Below, piece after piece: positions 1 through 10,029 of a DNA stretch of 64,000 bases (positions within the stretch are counted from its first letter, which is position 1; each line of letters starts with the position of its first letter). The position numbers and the translations under genes were made by a program. Under the pieces are notes generated by a model. It was not told the origin of the DNA, did no database searches, and saw only the letters and a list, made by a program, of their open reading frames with translations. The stretch comes from Desulfobotulus mexicanus (GTDB lineage Bacteria; Desulfobacterota; Desulfobacteria; Desulfobacterales; ASO4-4), in assembly GCF_006175995.1 (NCBI RefSeq), contig NZ_VDMB01000002.1, positions 205,090-269,089 of the forward strand. Direction: 5' to 3'.

Positions 1-214
1 TCATAATCTGCCCTTTCTGCGGAGAGGGTCCAGACAACTTTGCCCTCTTCCGTTGCTGTATGGCGGAATCGGGTCAGGGTAATATCGGAGCGCTGCAGAA
101 GAGAATCCGGTGGCAGTGGAGTACGAAACCGTTCTACCATAAACAGGATGGCGGTTGTGAGGATCAGGCCGCTTACAAAAAAAAGCAGAAAACGTCTTTT
201 CCGGTAGCCGGGCT

Positions 215-218
<4 letters not shown>
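1..218 (-). CDS. lptC: LptC-like LPS export protein, N-terminal part (cut by window edge)
   Basis: Only the first 72 codons lie in the window; the gene continues past base 1. The start shows a basic tip (MKPGYRKRRF), one hydrophobic segment at about residues 10-27, and then the beginning of a periplasmic domain (TLTRFRHTATEEGKVVWTL) typical of LptC, the single-pass protein that passes LPS from the LptBFG transporter to LptA. The ATG at 218 overlaps the kdsC stop as ATGA, so the two genes are probably translationally coupled. The kdsA-kdsC-lptC order is common in Gram-negative genomes and supports the call. The C-terminal part cannot be checked here. Confidence 0.82.
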
Positions 219-1645
<1,427 letters not shown>

Positions 1646-1776
1646 GCCGATGCCTTCGTCCATCGTCAGGTCTTCTTTGTTTTTCCTTCTTATGCCCTTG
1701 ATTCCCCATAAGTGAGCTGTTATGAATGCGACCGGAATAAAGCATTGGAAATTTATTGAGGGAGGGGTAAGGGAAA

Positions 1777-3147
1777 ATGAAAAGCAAAGAAAAAAAAAGC
1801 AGGGGGTGGCTGTTTCTGCCCCTTATGGGGCTTCTTATAGGCGGTATCGGCTGGCTGGTTTTTACCTGTTTTGAAGGAAGTACGCCAGTGATATCCATGG
1901 ATCTTGTGTCCGACAGCATAGGAGAAAAAGAGGCTCTTTCCCTTGAAGTGAAGGACAAAGGCCGGGGGGTTAAGGAAGTTCAGGTTTCCTTTTATAAAGA
2001 TGGCAGAGATCATGTTCTTGAGCAAAAATCTTTCCCGGCCAGTTCTTTTCTGGGTGCCACAGGTGTGGATCATGTCCGTATGGATTTCGCCTTCAAGCCT
2101 TCTGAGCTGGGTATTTCCGATGGTGTGGGTACTTTAAGAGTCCGTGTTCGGGATGCATCACTGCGGGGGGGATTCAAAGGTAATGTGGCTTATCTGGAAA
2201 GGGAGATCCGGGTGGATACCCGGCCACCGGAGATTCGTGTGGTGACAAGGCGTCATTACCTTGCCCAGGGGGGGGCAGGGCTTGTGGGCTATCGCCTTTC
2301 CGAACCTGTGGTACGCAGCGGTGTCAAGGTGGATGGTAATTTTTTCCCCGGTTATGGCGGGTTTGGTCCGAATAAGGATGTTTACCTGGCTTTTTTTGGA
2401 TTGCACCATGAGCCGGGATCCGGTTCGGAGATATTTATCGTGGCCGAAGATTTTGCCGGTAACAAAGGACGGGCTGGTTTTCCCCACCACGTGAATGCAA
2501 GACGTTTCCCCGAAGATAAAATCAATATCAGTGATCGTTTTCTCAACTGGAAAATGCCCGAGTTTCAGATTCCGGGAGGAGATCCGGATTCTCCGCTGGA
2601 AAAATTTCTTAAGGTGAATAACCTTTTGAGGGATAAAAATGAAAAGGTTATTTTTGCCGCTACCGAGAAATCAGAATCAGCCGTTTTATGGGACAGGCAT
2701 TTTCTTCCCCTGCCTGCGGCTGCCAACAGGGGTGGTTTTGCGGACAGGCGAATCTACTACCATAATGGTCGGGAGATAGACCGGCAGTTCCATATGGGTC
2801 TGGATCTTGCCTCCATTGCCCAGTCTCCCGTTCCTGCAGCGGCTTCGGGCAAGGTGGTGATGACAGAAACCGTTGGCATTTATGGCAGAAATGTTATTCT
2901 GGATCATGGATGCGGCCTTTTTACCCACTATGCCCATATGAGTCAGATTGATGTTGCTGTGGGGGATCGCGTAAAGCGGGGAGATACGCTGGGCCTGACG
3001 GGTCTTACGGGTATGGCAGGAGGGGATCATCTGCATTTTGGTGTTATTGTTCATAACACCTTTGTGAACCCCATTGAGTGGCTGGATGCCAATTGGGTGG
3101 AGAACAATATTTTATCAAAACTTCGTGATATTGAAGCCGGTATTTAG
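1777..3147 (+). CDS. membrane-anchored M23-family peptidoglycan endopeptidase
   Basis: 456-aa protein with a basic N-terminus and one hydrophobic segment at about residues 10-30, so it is anchored in the inner membrane facing the periplasm. Residues 40-240 form a domain of beta-rich character that I do not recognise. The C-terminal part is a LytM/M23 domain: the first zinc motif HMGLD has H339 and D343, and the second motif HLH has H418 and H420. The zinc ligands are therefore complete, and the protein is probably an active endopeptidase of peptide cross-links rather than an EnvC/NlpD-type activator, which usually lacks ligands. A strong GGAGGGG ribosome site lies 10-15 bases before the ATG. 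It is divergent from kdsA and followed by a DUF39 gene 58 bases later. Confidence 0.85.
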   Translation: MKSKEKKSRGWLFLPLMGLLIGGIGWLVFTCFEGSTPVISMDLVSDSIGEKEALSLEVKDKGRGVKEVQVSFYKDGRDHVLEQKSFPASSFLGATGVDHVRMDFAFKPSELGISDGVGTLRVRVRDASLRGGFKGNVAYLEREIRVDTRPPEIRVVTRRHYLAQGGAGLVGYRLSEPVVRSGVKVDGNFFPGYGGFGPNKDVYLAFFGLHHEPGSGSEIFIVAEDFAGNKGRAGFPHHVNARRFPEDKINISDRFLNWKMPEFQIPGGDPDSPLEKFLKVNNLLRDKNEKVIFAATEKSESAVLWDRHFLPLPAAANRGGFADRRIYYHNGREIDRQFHMGLDLASIAQSPVPAAASGKVVMTETVGIYGRNVILDHGCGLFTHYAHMSQIDVAVGDRVKRGDTLGLTGLTGMAGGDHLHFGVIVHNTFVNPIEWLDANWVENNILSKLRDIEAGI

Positions 3148-3204
3148 GGCTGCGTATATAATTTTGGGTCTGATGGCGAACAGCTTTATGAGGAAAGGAT
3201 CGGC

Positions 3205-4377
3205 ATGGGAACTTTTGAGGTGAATAAGACATACCGCGAGATCAATGATAAAATTGCCGCAGGCAGGGCCGTGGTTGTTACCGCAGAGGAAATGATTGAT
3301 ATTGTAGAAAATGATGGGCCTGTCAAGGCTGCCCAGAGGGTTGATGTAGTCACTACCGGAACCTTTGCTCCCATGTGCTCTTCCGGTGCCTTTATCAATT
3401 TTGGCCATGCCCAGCCGACCATAAAGGCTTCTAAAACCTGGTTCAATGGTGTGCCAGCCTATGGGGGACTGGCCGCTGTGGACTGCTACATCGGTGCTAC
3501 GGAACCTACAGAGGAAGATCCCCTGAATAAGGTTTATCCCGGTAACTTCAATTATGGGGGAGGCCATGTTATTGAGGATCTTGTTGCGGGAAAAACAGTG
3601 CATATGCGTTCGGAAGGATATGGAACAACCTGCTATCCCAATCGTTTCTTTGAAAAGGATCTGACCCTTGCAGATCTTCCCCAGGCCCTTCTCTGCAATC
3701 CGAGAAACGGGTATCAGAATTACAACTGTGCCATCAATACTACCAAAAAAACCATTTATACCTATATGGGTACCTTGAAACCCAGAATGGGAAATGCCAA
3801 TTACTGCAGTGCCGGTGCCTTAAGTCCCCTTATGAACGATCCCTGTTACCGGACCATCGGCCTTGGAACCCGGATTTTTCTCGGCGGGGGGGTGGGGTAT
3901 GTCACCTGGTGGGGAACCCAGCATAAGCCCCAGGCACCACGAACGGAACAGGGCGTTCCCACAACGCCTGCGGGTACCCTTTTTGTGATGGGTGATATGA
4001 AACAGATGAAGTCCGAGTGGTTACGGGGAGCCAGCATGCGGGGGTATGGCTGTACCCTTTCCCTTGGTCTGGGTATTCCCATTCCCATTCTTAATGAGGA
4101 GATGGCCCGGTTTACTGGAGTAAAGGATTCGGATATTTTTACCCAGGTGGTTGATTATGCCATGGATTATCCCAATGGTGTTTCCCGCAGCTATGGACAG
4201 GTGAGTTATGAAGAACTGAAAAGCGGTAGCATTACGGTGGATGGCAAGGTGATTCCCACTGTTCCCCTTTCCAGCATGGTCAAGGCCAGAGAGGTTGCTT
4301 TCATTTTAAAAGAATGGATAGAAAGGGGTAAGTTTTTTCTGGGAGAACCCCAGTTCCTTCTTCCCGGACCTTCTTAA
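3205..4377 (+). CDS. DUF39 / HcyBio homocysteine biosynthesis protein
   Basis: 390-aa protein matching the HcyBio (DUF39) family throughout, for example SSGAFINFGHAQPTIKA, GGLAAVDCYIGATEP, FNYGGGHVIEDLVAGK and LGTRIFLGGGVGYVTWWGTQ. Family knowledge: in methanogens and sulfate reducers these proteins are needed to make homocysteine from aspartate semialdehyde using sulfide or another reduced sulfur donor, bypassing O-acyl-homoserine. Several conserved cysteines are present (for example in APMCSSG and GTTCYPN). No CBS domains are fused. The NIL/ferredoxin partner often found beside this gene is not adjacent here. The ATG at 3205 is preceded by GAGGAAAGGATCGGC. A terminator follows at 4387. Confidence 0.88.
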   Translation: MGTFEVNKTYREINDKIAAGRAVVVTAEEMIDIVENDGPVKAAQRVDVVTTGTFAPMCSSGAFINFGHAQPTIKASKTWFNGVPAYGGLAAVDCYIGATEPTEEDPLNKVYPGNFNYGGGHVIEDLVAGKTVHMRSEGYGTTCYPNRFFEKDLTLADLPQALLCNPRNGYQNYNCAINTTKKTIYTYMGTLKPRMGNANYCSAGALSPLMNDPCYRTIGLGTRIFLGGGVGYVTWWGTQHKPQAPRTEQGVPTTPAGTLFVMGDMKQMKSEWLRGASMRGYGCTLSLGLGIPIPILNEEMARFTGVKDSDIFTQVVDYAMDYPNGVSRSYGQVSYEELKSGSITVDGKVIPTVPLSSMVKAREVAFILKEWIERGKFFLGEPQFLLPGPS

Positions 4378-4386
4378 TTATTTTTA

Positions 4387-4417
4387 CCCTCTTTAGCGTA
4401 TATAAAGAGGGTTTTTT
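4387..4417 (+). terminator. rho-independent terminator after the DUF39 gene
   Basis: CCCTCTTT (4387-4394) pairs with AAAGAGGG (4404-4411) and is followed by TTTTTT. It closes the M23-DUF39 unit and separates it from lepB. Confidence 0.88.
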
Positions 4418-4487
4418 ATGCAGGAAAAAACAGAGAGCCTTGAATCCTGCTTCCTTTTATACTTGACCATTGACGAAGGTGTTTTGT

Positions 4488-5138
4488 GTGAAAACTCAGA
4501 CAAACGCAGAAAATATGCAGGTAAAGCCACCAAAGGCTTCCGTCTGGCGTGAGAATGTTGAAGCCATTGTCATTGCTGTGGTTCTGGCCCTTCTGATCCG
4601 GACTTTTGCGGTTCAGGCCTTTAAAATTCCTTCGGGTTCCATGCTGGAGACCCTTCAGATTGGGGATCATATCCTTGTCAATAAGCTGGCCTATGGCCTG
4701 AATGTTCCCTTTTTCGGAGAAGCGGTTTTAGGCGGAAAGATGCCTTCCCATGGAGATGTGATTGTTTTTGCCTATCCCGAAGACAGTAGCAAGGATTTTA
4801 TCAAGCGTGTTGTGGGTGTTGAAGGAGATGTGATTGAAATCCGGAATAAACAGCTTTACAGAAATGGTGAAGTGGTGCCGGATGAACCATATGCTTGGCA
4901 TGTGGATACAACTGTGTATCGCAGAGAAATCACCCCAAGGGATAATATGGGACCCGTCCGGGTTCCCGAAGGCAAGCTGTTTACCATGGGGGACAACAGG
5001 GACAGCAGCAGCGACAGCCGTTTCTGGGGGTATGTAGATATCCGGGAGCTGAAGGGGCGGGCCTTTATGATATACTGGTCCTGGGATGGAGAGAGTATGC
5101 GGCCCCGCTGGGATCGGCTGGGGAATTTTATTTCCTGA
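4488..5138 (+). CDS. lepB: signal peptidase I
   Basis: Serine/lysine peptidase that removes signal peptides on the periplasmic side of the inner membrane. One N-terminal membrane segment spans about residues 24-42. The nucleophile is S51 in IPSGSM, the general-base Lys lies in FIKRVVG, and the box E motif GDNRDSSSDSR is near the end. About 216 aa, normal for non-enteric LepB. A GTG at 4488 is chosen because AAGG lies about 8 bases upstream; TTG at 4470 and ATG at 4515 are in-frame alternatives that do not change the core. It is followed by pyrB after a small hairpin. Confidence 0.93.
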   Translation: MKTQTNAENMQVKPPKASVWRENVEAIVIAVVLALLIRTFAVQAFKIPSGSMLETLQIGDHILVNKLAYGLNVPFFGEAVLGGKMPSHGDVIVFAYPEDSSKDFIKRVVGVEGDVIEIRNKQLYRNGEVVPDEPYAWHVDTTVYRREITPRDNMGPVRVPEGKLFTMGDNRDSSSDSRFWGYVDIRELKGRAFMIYWSWDGESMRPRWDRLGNFIS

Positions 5139-5143
5139 AGTAA

Positions 5144-5162
5144 GCCCCTGTTTTTCAGGGGC
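5144..5162 (+). promoter_or_regulatory. short GC-rich hairpin just before the pyrB ribosome site
   Basis: GCCCCTG (5144-5150) pairs perfectly with CAGGGGC (5156-5162) across a TTTTT loop, 6 bases after the lepB stop and immediately before GGAGG of pyrB. No U tract follows, so it is not a normal terminator. It could limit read-through or pyrB translation; this is inference. Confidence 0.4.
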
Positions 5163-5173
5163 ATTGGAGGGGT

Positions 5174-6112
5174 ATGTATTTCAGCAGAAAAGACATTCTG
5201 GATATTGCCTCCCTTTCTGTGGAGGAAATTACCCATATTCTGGATACGGCTCAGGGCATGAAGGAGATTTCCTTAAGACCTGTGAAAAAGGTTCCCACCT
5301 TGCGGGGTAAGACCCTGATCCTTTTTTTCCATGAAGCCAGTACAAGGACAAAGACTTCCTTTGATATTGCAGGTAAGCGTCTGAGTGCTGATGTTATTGC
5401 TCTTGCCAAAAGCGGTTCAAGCATGGCTAAGGGTGAAAGTCTTCTGGATACGGTAAAAACCCTTGAGGCCATGCAGCCCGATGTGGTGGTCATGCGCCAT
5501 GGTACTTCCGGCGCAGCCCGTTTTATTGCAGGACATCTGAAATGCGGGGTGATAAATGCCGGTGATGGCAGGCATGCTCACCCGACCCAGGCACTCTTGG
5601 ACATGATGACCATCCGTGAGAAAAAAGGCCGTATTGCCGGACTGAAGGTGGCCATTATCGGAGATATTGCCCACAGCCGTGTGGCAAGGTCCAATATGGA
5701 AGGTCTTGTGAAGATGGGGGCTGAGGTGCGGGTGGCGGGACCGCCGACCATGATACCCAAGGGTATTGAAAGTTATGGGGTAAAGGCTTTTTTTTCCGTG
5801 GATAGGGCGCTGGAGGATGCCGATGTGGTCATGATGCTCCGTATGCAGAAGGAACGTATGAATAATGTTCTTTTTTCTACGGAAAGGGAGTATGCTAGGG
5901 AATTCGGGCTTAATGAAAAGAGATTGTCCATGGCCCATTCCGATGCAGTGGTTCTCCATCCCGGTCCCATGAACCGGGGAGTGGAAATTTCCGATGCAGT
6001 GGCGGACGGCCCCCGTTCAGCCATTCTGGATCAGGTGGAAAACGGTGTGGCCCTTAGAATGGCCCTTTTTTATCTCCTGGCAGGAGGAGTACGCAATGCG
6101 GATGAAGATTGA
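5174..6112 (+). CDS. pyrB: aspartate carbamoyltransferase catalytic subunit
   Basis: 312-aa enzyme joining carbamoyl phosphate to aspartate in the second step of pyrimidine synthesis. Signature motifs: the carbamoyl-phosphate loop [15 protein letters not shown], the KGESLLDT loop, HPTQALLDM, and [16 protein letters not shown] lies 6 bases before the ATG. No pyrI-type regulatory subunit is nearby; the chain is of the length found in PyrB-PyrC (class A-like) or free-trimer enzymes. The 3' end overlaps the pyrC start by 17 bases, so the two are co-translated and may form a complex, as known for some PyrB/PyrC pairs. Confidence 0.96.
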   Translation: MYFSRKDILDIASLSVEEITHILDTAQGMKEISLRPVKKVPTLRGKTLILFFHEASTRTKTSFDIAGKRLSADVIALAKSGSSMAKGESLLDTVKTLEAMQPDVVVMRHGTSGAARFIAGHLKCGVINAGDGRHAHPTQALLDMMTIREKKGRIAGLKVAIIGDIAHSRVARSNMEGLVKMGAEVRVAGPPTMIPKGIESYGVKAFFSVDRALEDADVVMMLRMQKERMNNVLFSTEREYAREFGLNEKRLSMAHSDAVVLHPGPMNRGVEISDAVADGPRSAILDQVENGVALRMALFYLLAGGVRNADED

Positions 6113-7367
6113 AAACGGCCACGTTCTGGATCCTGGCCACATTGACGGGTTGCGGGATATCTGGATTCTTGATGGTCGGATTGAGGCTGTAACGGAACCC
6201 GGCGCATACATGGAAAAGGCGGACGAGATTCTGGATGCTGAGGGGCTTTTTGTGACACCGGGTTTGATTGATATGCATGTTCACCTCAGGGAACCGGGGC
6301 AGGAATATAAGGAAACCATAGAAAGTGGTTGCCGCGCTGCCGTAAGGGGCGGATTTACGGCGGTATGCTGTATGCCCAATACCCGACCTGTGAATGATAA
6401 TGCTGGAATCACATCCTGGATTGTGCAGCAGGCAGAGAAAGCCGGTCTTGCAAGGGTCTACCCCGTGGCCGCCATTACCGGAGGGCTTGGGGGGCAGCAG
6501 TTGAATGAATATGCCGATCTCAAGGGTGCCGGTGCTATTGCCCTGAGTGATGACGGAATGCCCGTTCTGGATGGACAGACCATGCGCAGGGCCATGGAGT
6601 ATGCCCAGGCTTTTGATCTTTTTATAATATCTCATTGTGAAGATCTGAGTCTTGTGGCTGGCGGTGTGATGAATGAGGGAACGGTGGCGACGAGGCTGGG
6701 CCTTGGAGGTATTCCCAATATTTCCGAGTACCTTATGGTGGAAAGGGAAATAGGTCTTGCTGAACTGACCGGCAGCCGGGTCCACATTGCCCATGTCAGC
6801 ACCCGGGAGTCGGTACGGGCCATTCGTCATGCCAAGGCAAGGGGTGTTCAGGTGACGGCAGAAACGGCACCCCATTATTTTACCCTTACGGAAGAAGCTG
6901 TGGGCGATTATGATACCCTGGCTAAAATGAATCCGCCTCTGCGCAGTGAAGCGGACCGCCAGGCCATTATTGAAGGTTTGCAGGATGGAACCCTGGACTG
7001 TATTGCCACGGACCATGCGCCCCATGCATCTATGGAAAAGGAGGTTCCCTTTGATGAGGCTCCCAATGGTATCATAGGCCTTGAAACCTCCCTTGGACTT
7101 TCCCTTAAGCTGGTGCATGATGGTTTTTTATCCCTTGCAGATCTTATCCGCCTGATGAGTAAAAATCCGGCCCGCATCCTTGGTATGAATAATGATTTGC
7201 TTCCCGGAGCTCCTGCGGATCTGACACTGATGGATATTAAGGCTTCCTGGGAAGTGGCACCTGCATCCTTTGCCTCTTTAAGCAGGAATACACCCTTCGG
7301 GGGATGGCAGCTTACGGGGCAGGCCGTGGCAACTATTGTGGGCGGACGGTTAGTTTATAAGGTTTGA
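6096..7367 (+). CDS. pyrC: dihydroorotase (class I)
   Basis: About 423-aa amidohydrolase that cyclises carbamoyl-aspartate to dihydroorotate. Metal motifs: [12 protein letters not shown] near residue 55, the carbamylated-Lys region, ISHCED, HIAHVST, and ATDHAPH with the catalytic Asp; [10 protein letters not shown] and [10 protein letters not shown] are also typical of class I. The start at 6096 is set by AGGAGG 8 bases upstream and lies inside the end of pyrB in another frame; the longer open frame from 5994 runs through pyrB and is not real. The gene ends next to a foldback repeat (7385-7722). Confidence 0.96.
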   Translation: MRMKIENGHVLDPGHIDGLRDIWILDGRIEAVTEPGAYMEKADEILDAEGLFVTPGLIDMHVHLREPGQEYKETIESGCRAAVRGGFTAVCCMPNTRPVNDNAGITSWIVQQAEKAGLARVYPVAAITGGLGGQQLNEYADLKGAGAIALSDDGMPVLDGQTMRRAMEYAQAFDLFIISHCEDLSLVAGGVMNEGTVATRLGLGGIPNISEYLMVEREIGLAELTGSRVHIAHVSTRESVRAIRHAKARGVQVTAETAPHYFTLTEEAVGDYDTLAKMNPPLRSEADRQAIIEGLQDGTLDCIATDHAPHASMEKEVPFDEAPNGIIGLETSLGLSLKLVHDGFLSLADLIRLMSKNPARILGMNNDLLPGAPADLTLMDIKASWEVAPASFASLSRNTPFGGWQLTGQAVATIVGGRLVYKV

Positions 7368-7384
7368 TTGGTAGTGAGCTGCTA

Positions 7385-7722
7385 TTCCGCACAATTTTCC
7401 TTTGGCAAATCGAATACCTTCAATCAGATGCACAGACAACCGGGCCATTTGTTCGTGACGCAATCTTATTCGGGAGCTTCTTGCCCTGTGCGGAAGCGGC
7501 AAAAACTCCCCGCCACAGGCAGGATAAGCTTTTTTATTACCATAGCAGGTTTATGCACGCTGCCTTTGTGGCGGCTCAGACAGTTTGCCGCTTCTTTCGC
7601 ACAGGCCTTCTAAGCTCTGATCCGAAACGATTGCAATCTCACTTACAAACAGCCCGATTGTCTTTTGCTGAAATCAAGATCTTAAAATTAATGAACAATT
7701 CTTCAGGATAAAATGTACTGAA
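7385..7722 (+). repeat. foldback intergenic repeat, long form with inner hairpin (copy 1)
   Basis: This fills the pyrC-response regulator gap. The ends are decayed inverted repeats (TTCCGCACA at the left, TGTACTGAA at the right). Inside, GACGCAATC pairs with GATTGCAATC over a long arm. A central hairpin at 7487-7603 has TGTGCGGAAGCGGCAAA facing TTTGCCGCTTC and CGCACA, with an inner stem GCCACAGGCAG/CTGCC..TGTGGC. It closely matches the copy at 11129-11527 and, on the other strand, the copy at 45560-45952. No coding function is seen. Confidence 0.85.
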
Positions 7723-7767
7723 TAATTAAGATGGGTAAAGATATGAAGTGGTATGGGAGATAATTTT

Positions 7768-9177
7768 ATGGGTGAAGAAAAGCATGGGCATAAACATATT
7801 CTGGTGGTGGATGATGAACTCAGCATGCGGGAATTCCTTGAGGTGATGCTGACAAGGGAAGGCTATGACGTCACCGTAGCGGAAAATGGTGCGGCTGCCC
7901 TGAAATGTCTGGATACAACGCCCTATGATCTTCTCTTGAGTGATATCCGCCTTGGGGATATGACAGGGCTGGATGTGCTGCGGGCAGCTAAGGCGAAAAA
8001 GTCCGATGCCCCTGTGATTCTTATTTCTGCCTATGCAACAACGGAAACAGCCGTGCAGGCCATGAATGCCGGAGCCTATGATTATCTGCCCAAGCCCTTT
8101 GCCAACAAGGAACTGCTGCTGACAATCCGCAATGCCTTAAGTATGCGTACCCTTGAAGAAGAACGCAGGGCCATGGCCTATACCATGGAAAAGAAGCTTC
8201 GTTTTGGCCGGATTATTGGTGAAAGTCCGGAGATGCAGCGTATTTTTGAGCGCATCACCCAGGTGGCAGCCACCCGAACCAGCGTATTGATTTCAGGAGA
8301 ATCCGGTACAGGTAAAGAATTGATAGCCAGAGCCATCCATGACTCATCCCCCAGAGCTTCCAAGTCCTTTGTGGTGGTCAATTGCGGAAGCATACCGGAA
8401 AATCTCATGGAAAGTGCTTTTTTTGGCCATAAACGAGGCTCCTTTACCGGTGCAAATACAGACCAGAAGGGTTTTTTTGAGGCCGCTGATGGTGGTACTG
8501 TTTTTCTGGATGAGATTTCGGAACTGCCTCTGGCCCTGCAGGTCAAGCTGCTCCGTTCACTTCAGGAACGTAAAATCCTCCCCGTGGGCGGAACCCAGGA
8601 AGTTCCCGTTGATTTCAGGATTATATCCGCAACAAACCGTAGTCTTGAAGAAGCTGTTATTGTTGGTAAATTTCGCGAAGATCTTTTTTACCGTCTGAAT
8701 GTGGTGGAAATCCGTTTGCCGCCCTTGCGGGAGCGTAAGGAAGATCTTCGTATGCTGGCCCAGCATTTTCTCGATAAATATGCAAAGGAGATGGGAAAGG
8801 GCATTACCAAGCTTTCCTCCTATGCCATTGATCTTCTCCAACGCTATGATTTTCCGGGAAATGTTAGGGAGCTTGAAAATCTCATTGAGCGTTCCGTCGC
8901 CCTTTCATCCACCAATATTATTCTTCCCGAAAGTCTCTCGCTCTCCTTTCATAAAAGACGTAAAATTCAGAAAGAAGATGGCGCTGTTATGGATACGGAA
9001 GCCATGGAGGATGTGGCTTCAGGAGTCCAGCTGGATGAAATCCTTGAAGGTATTGAAAGACGGTATTTGGAAAAGGCCCTGGACCTGACCAGAGGTAACA
9101 AGCAGAAATCAGCGGATTTGTTGGGTATTACATTTCGGTCCATTCGCTACCGCCTAAGTAAATACAATATCGAGTGA
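7768..9177 (+). CDS. sigma-54-dependent response regulator (NtrC/PilR type)
   Basis: About 469 aa in three domains. Receiver (residues about 10-120): phosphoacceptor Asp in LLLSDIRLGD, conserved VVDDE at the start and KPFANKELL at the end. AAA+ sigma-54 activator (about 150-390): Walker A GESGTGKELIARAIH, a GSFTGA loop in place of GAFTGA, Walker B GGTVFLDEI and the R-finger region. C-terminal Fis-type helix-turn-helix: GNKQKSADLLGITFRSIRYRLSKYNI. The tail resembles PilR, but no pil genes or partner histidine kinase are adjacent, so it is an orphan here. ATG 7768 is preferred over 7753 because GGGAG lies 9 bases upstream. It ends at a bidirectional terminator. Confidence 0.92.
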   Translation: MGEEKHGHKHILVVDDELSMREFLEVMLTREGYDVTVAENGAAALKCLDTTPYDLLLSDIRLGDMTGLDVLRAAKAKKSDAPVILISAYATTETAVQAMNAGAYDYLPKPFANKELLLTIRNALSMRTLEEERRAMAYTMEKKLRFGRIIGESPEMQRIFERITQVAATRTSVLISGESGTGKELIARAIHDSSPRASKSFVVVNCGSIPENLMESAFFGHKRGSFTGANTDQKGFFEAADGGTVFLDEISELPLALQVKLLRSLQERKILPVGGTQEVPVDFRIISATNRSLEEAVIVGKFREDLFYRLNVVEIRLPPLRERKEDLRMLAQHFLDKYAKEMGKGITKLSSYAIDLLQRYDFPGNVRELENLIERSVALSSTNIILPESLSLSFHKRRKIQKEDGAVMDTEAMEDVASGVQLDEILEGIERRYLEKALDLTRGNKQKSADLLGITFRSIRYRLSKYNIE

Positions 9178-9189
9178 TGAGGATTTTTT

Positions 9190-9228
9190 CTTTTCACCTT
9201 ATCCCCGCAAAGAAGATAAGGTGAAAAG
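9190..9228. terminator. bidirectional terminator between convergent genes
   Basis: CTTTTCACCTTATC (9190-9203) pairs perfectly with GATAAGGTGAAAAG (9215-9228), with T-rich sequence on each side. It lies between the response regulator and the SDR gene, which converge. Confidence 0.88.
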
Positions 9229-9239
9229 AAATCGGTTTT

Positions 9240-10001
9240 TCAGGCCAGCTGACCGCCATCGCAGATCAGGGTGGTGCCCGTGGTGAAACTTGAGGCATCA
9301 CTGACCAGATACAGCACAGCCCCGGCCATTTCTCCCGGCTGGGCGTAACGGCCCATGGGAATCTGCTTGACGGCGTATTCCCTGATATCATCATTGTTGA
9401 TAAGGGCCCCGGCAAACTTGGTGTCCGTGAGTCCGGGAAGCAGGGAGTTCACCCGGATATTTCGGGGTGCCAGCTCCTTGGCAAAGGCCTTGGTCATGGA
9501 AATTACAGCCGCTTTGGATATGGAGTAGGCTCCCTGAAAGAGGGCAGGGCTGACACCATTCACTGAAGCTACTGTGACAACGGCACCGCCTCCGTTTTTA
9601 TCCATGATTTTAGCCGCAGCCTGGATGAGAAAGAAGGGGCCCTTCACATTCACATCCATGATTTTGTCCCATGCTCCCTCATCCACTCCGAAAAGATCAC
9701 CGAAGTAGGGATTGGTGGCCGCATTGGCCACAAGAATGTCGAGGCGTCCCAGTTCCTGCTCAATTCTGTCCACAAGTTCCCGTACAGCAGGAATCTGACC
9801 CATATGGCAGGCCATGACCGTGGCTTTGCCGCCATTTTTCCGTATTTCTCCGGCAACTTCTTCCAGTGCTTCGGCTTTTCTGCTGGACAGGACAACGTGG
9901 GCACCCTGGGCAGCCAGGGTGTTTGCAATGGCAGCACCAATGCCACGGCTGGCACCTGTGATCAGGGCAACTTTGTTTTCAAGGGAGAAAAGATTCTGCA
10001 T
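9240..10001 (-). CDS. short-chain dehydrogenase/reductase
   Basis: 253-aa classical SDR. Cofactor motif TGASRGIGAAIA near residue 15, the VANAAT loop (NAG position), catalytic Ser region (VASVNG) and YSISK with the Tyr/Lys pair; it ends with a typical GTTLICDGGQLA. The start at 10001 has AAGGAG 6 bases upstream; the open frame extends to 10154 but overlaps the kinase gene. As last gene of the kinase/TetR/acyl-CoA dehydrogenase cluster it probably works on a hydroxy- or ketoacyl-CoA, comparable with LvaD of levulinate operons (inference). Confidence 0.88.
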   Translation of the reverse strand: MQNLFSLENKVALITGASRGIGAAIANTLAAQGAHVVLSSRKAEALEEVAGEIRKNGGKATVMACHMGQIPAVRELVDRIEQELGRLDILVANAATNPYFGDLFGVDEGAWDKIMDVNVKGPFFLIQAAAKIMDKNGGGAVVTVASVNGVSPALFQGAYSISKAAVISMTKAFAKELAPRNIRVNSLLPGLTDTKFAGALINNDDIREYAVKQIPMGRYAQPGEMAGAVLYLVSDASSFTTGTTLICDGGQLA

Positions 10002-10029
10002 GTGAACTCCTTTCATAGGGATTGGTTGT

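Noticed and set aside
6054-7118. A 354-codon open frame opposite pyrC
   Set aside because: Antisense shadow of dihydroorotase; composition is rich in His, Gly and Pro without any motif.
7364-7711. Open frames running through the foldback repeats (also near 11261-11497 and 22407-22832)
   Set aside because: They arise from the repeated sequence itself, recur in several copies, and have no ribosome site. I treat them as non-coding.
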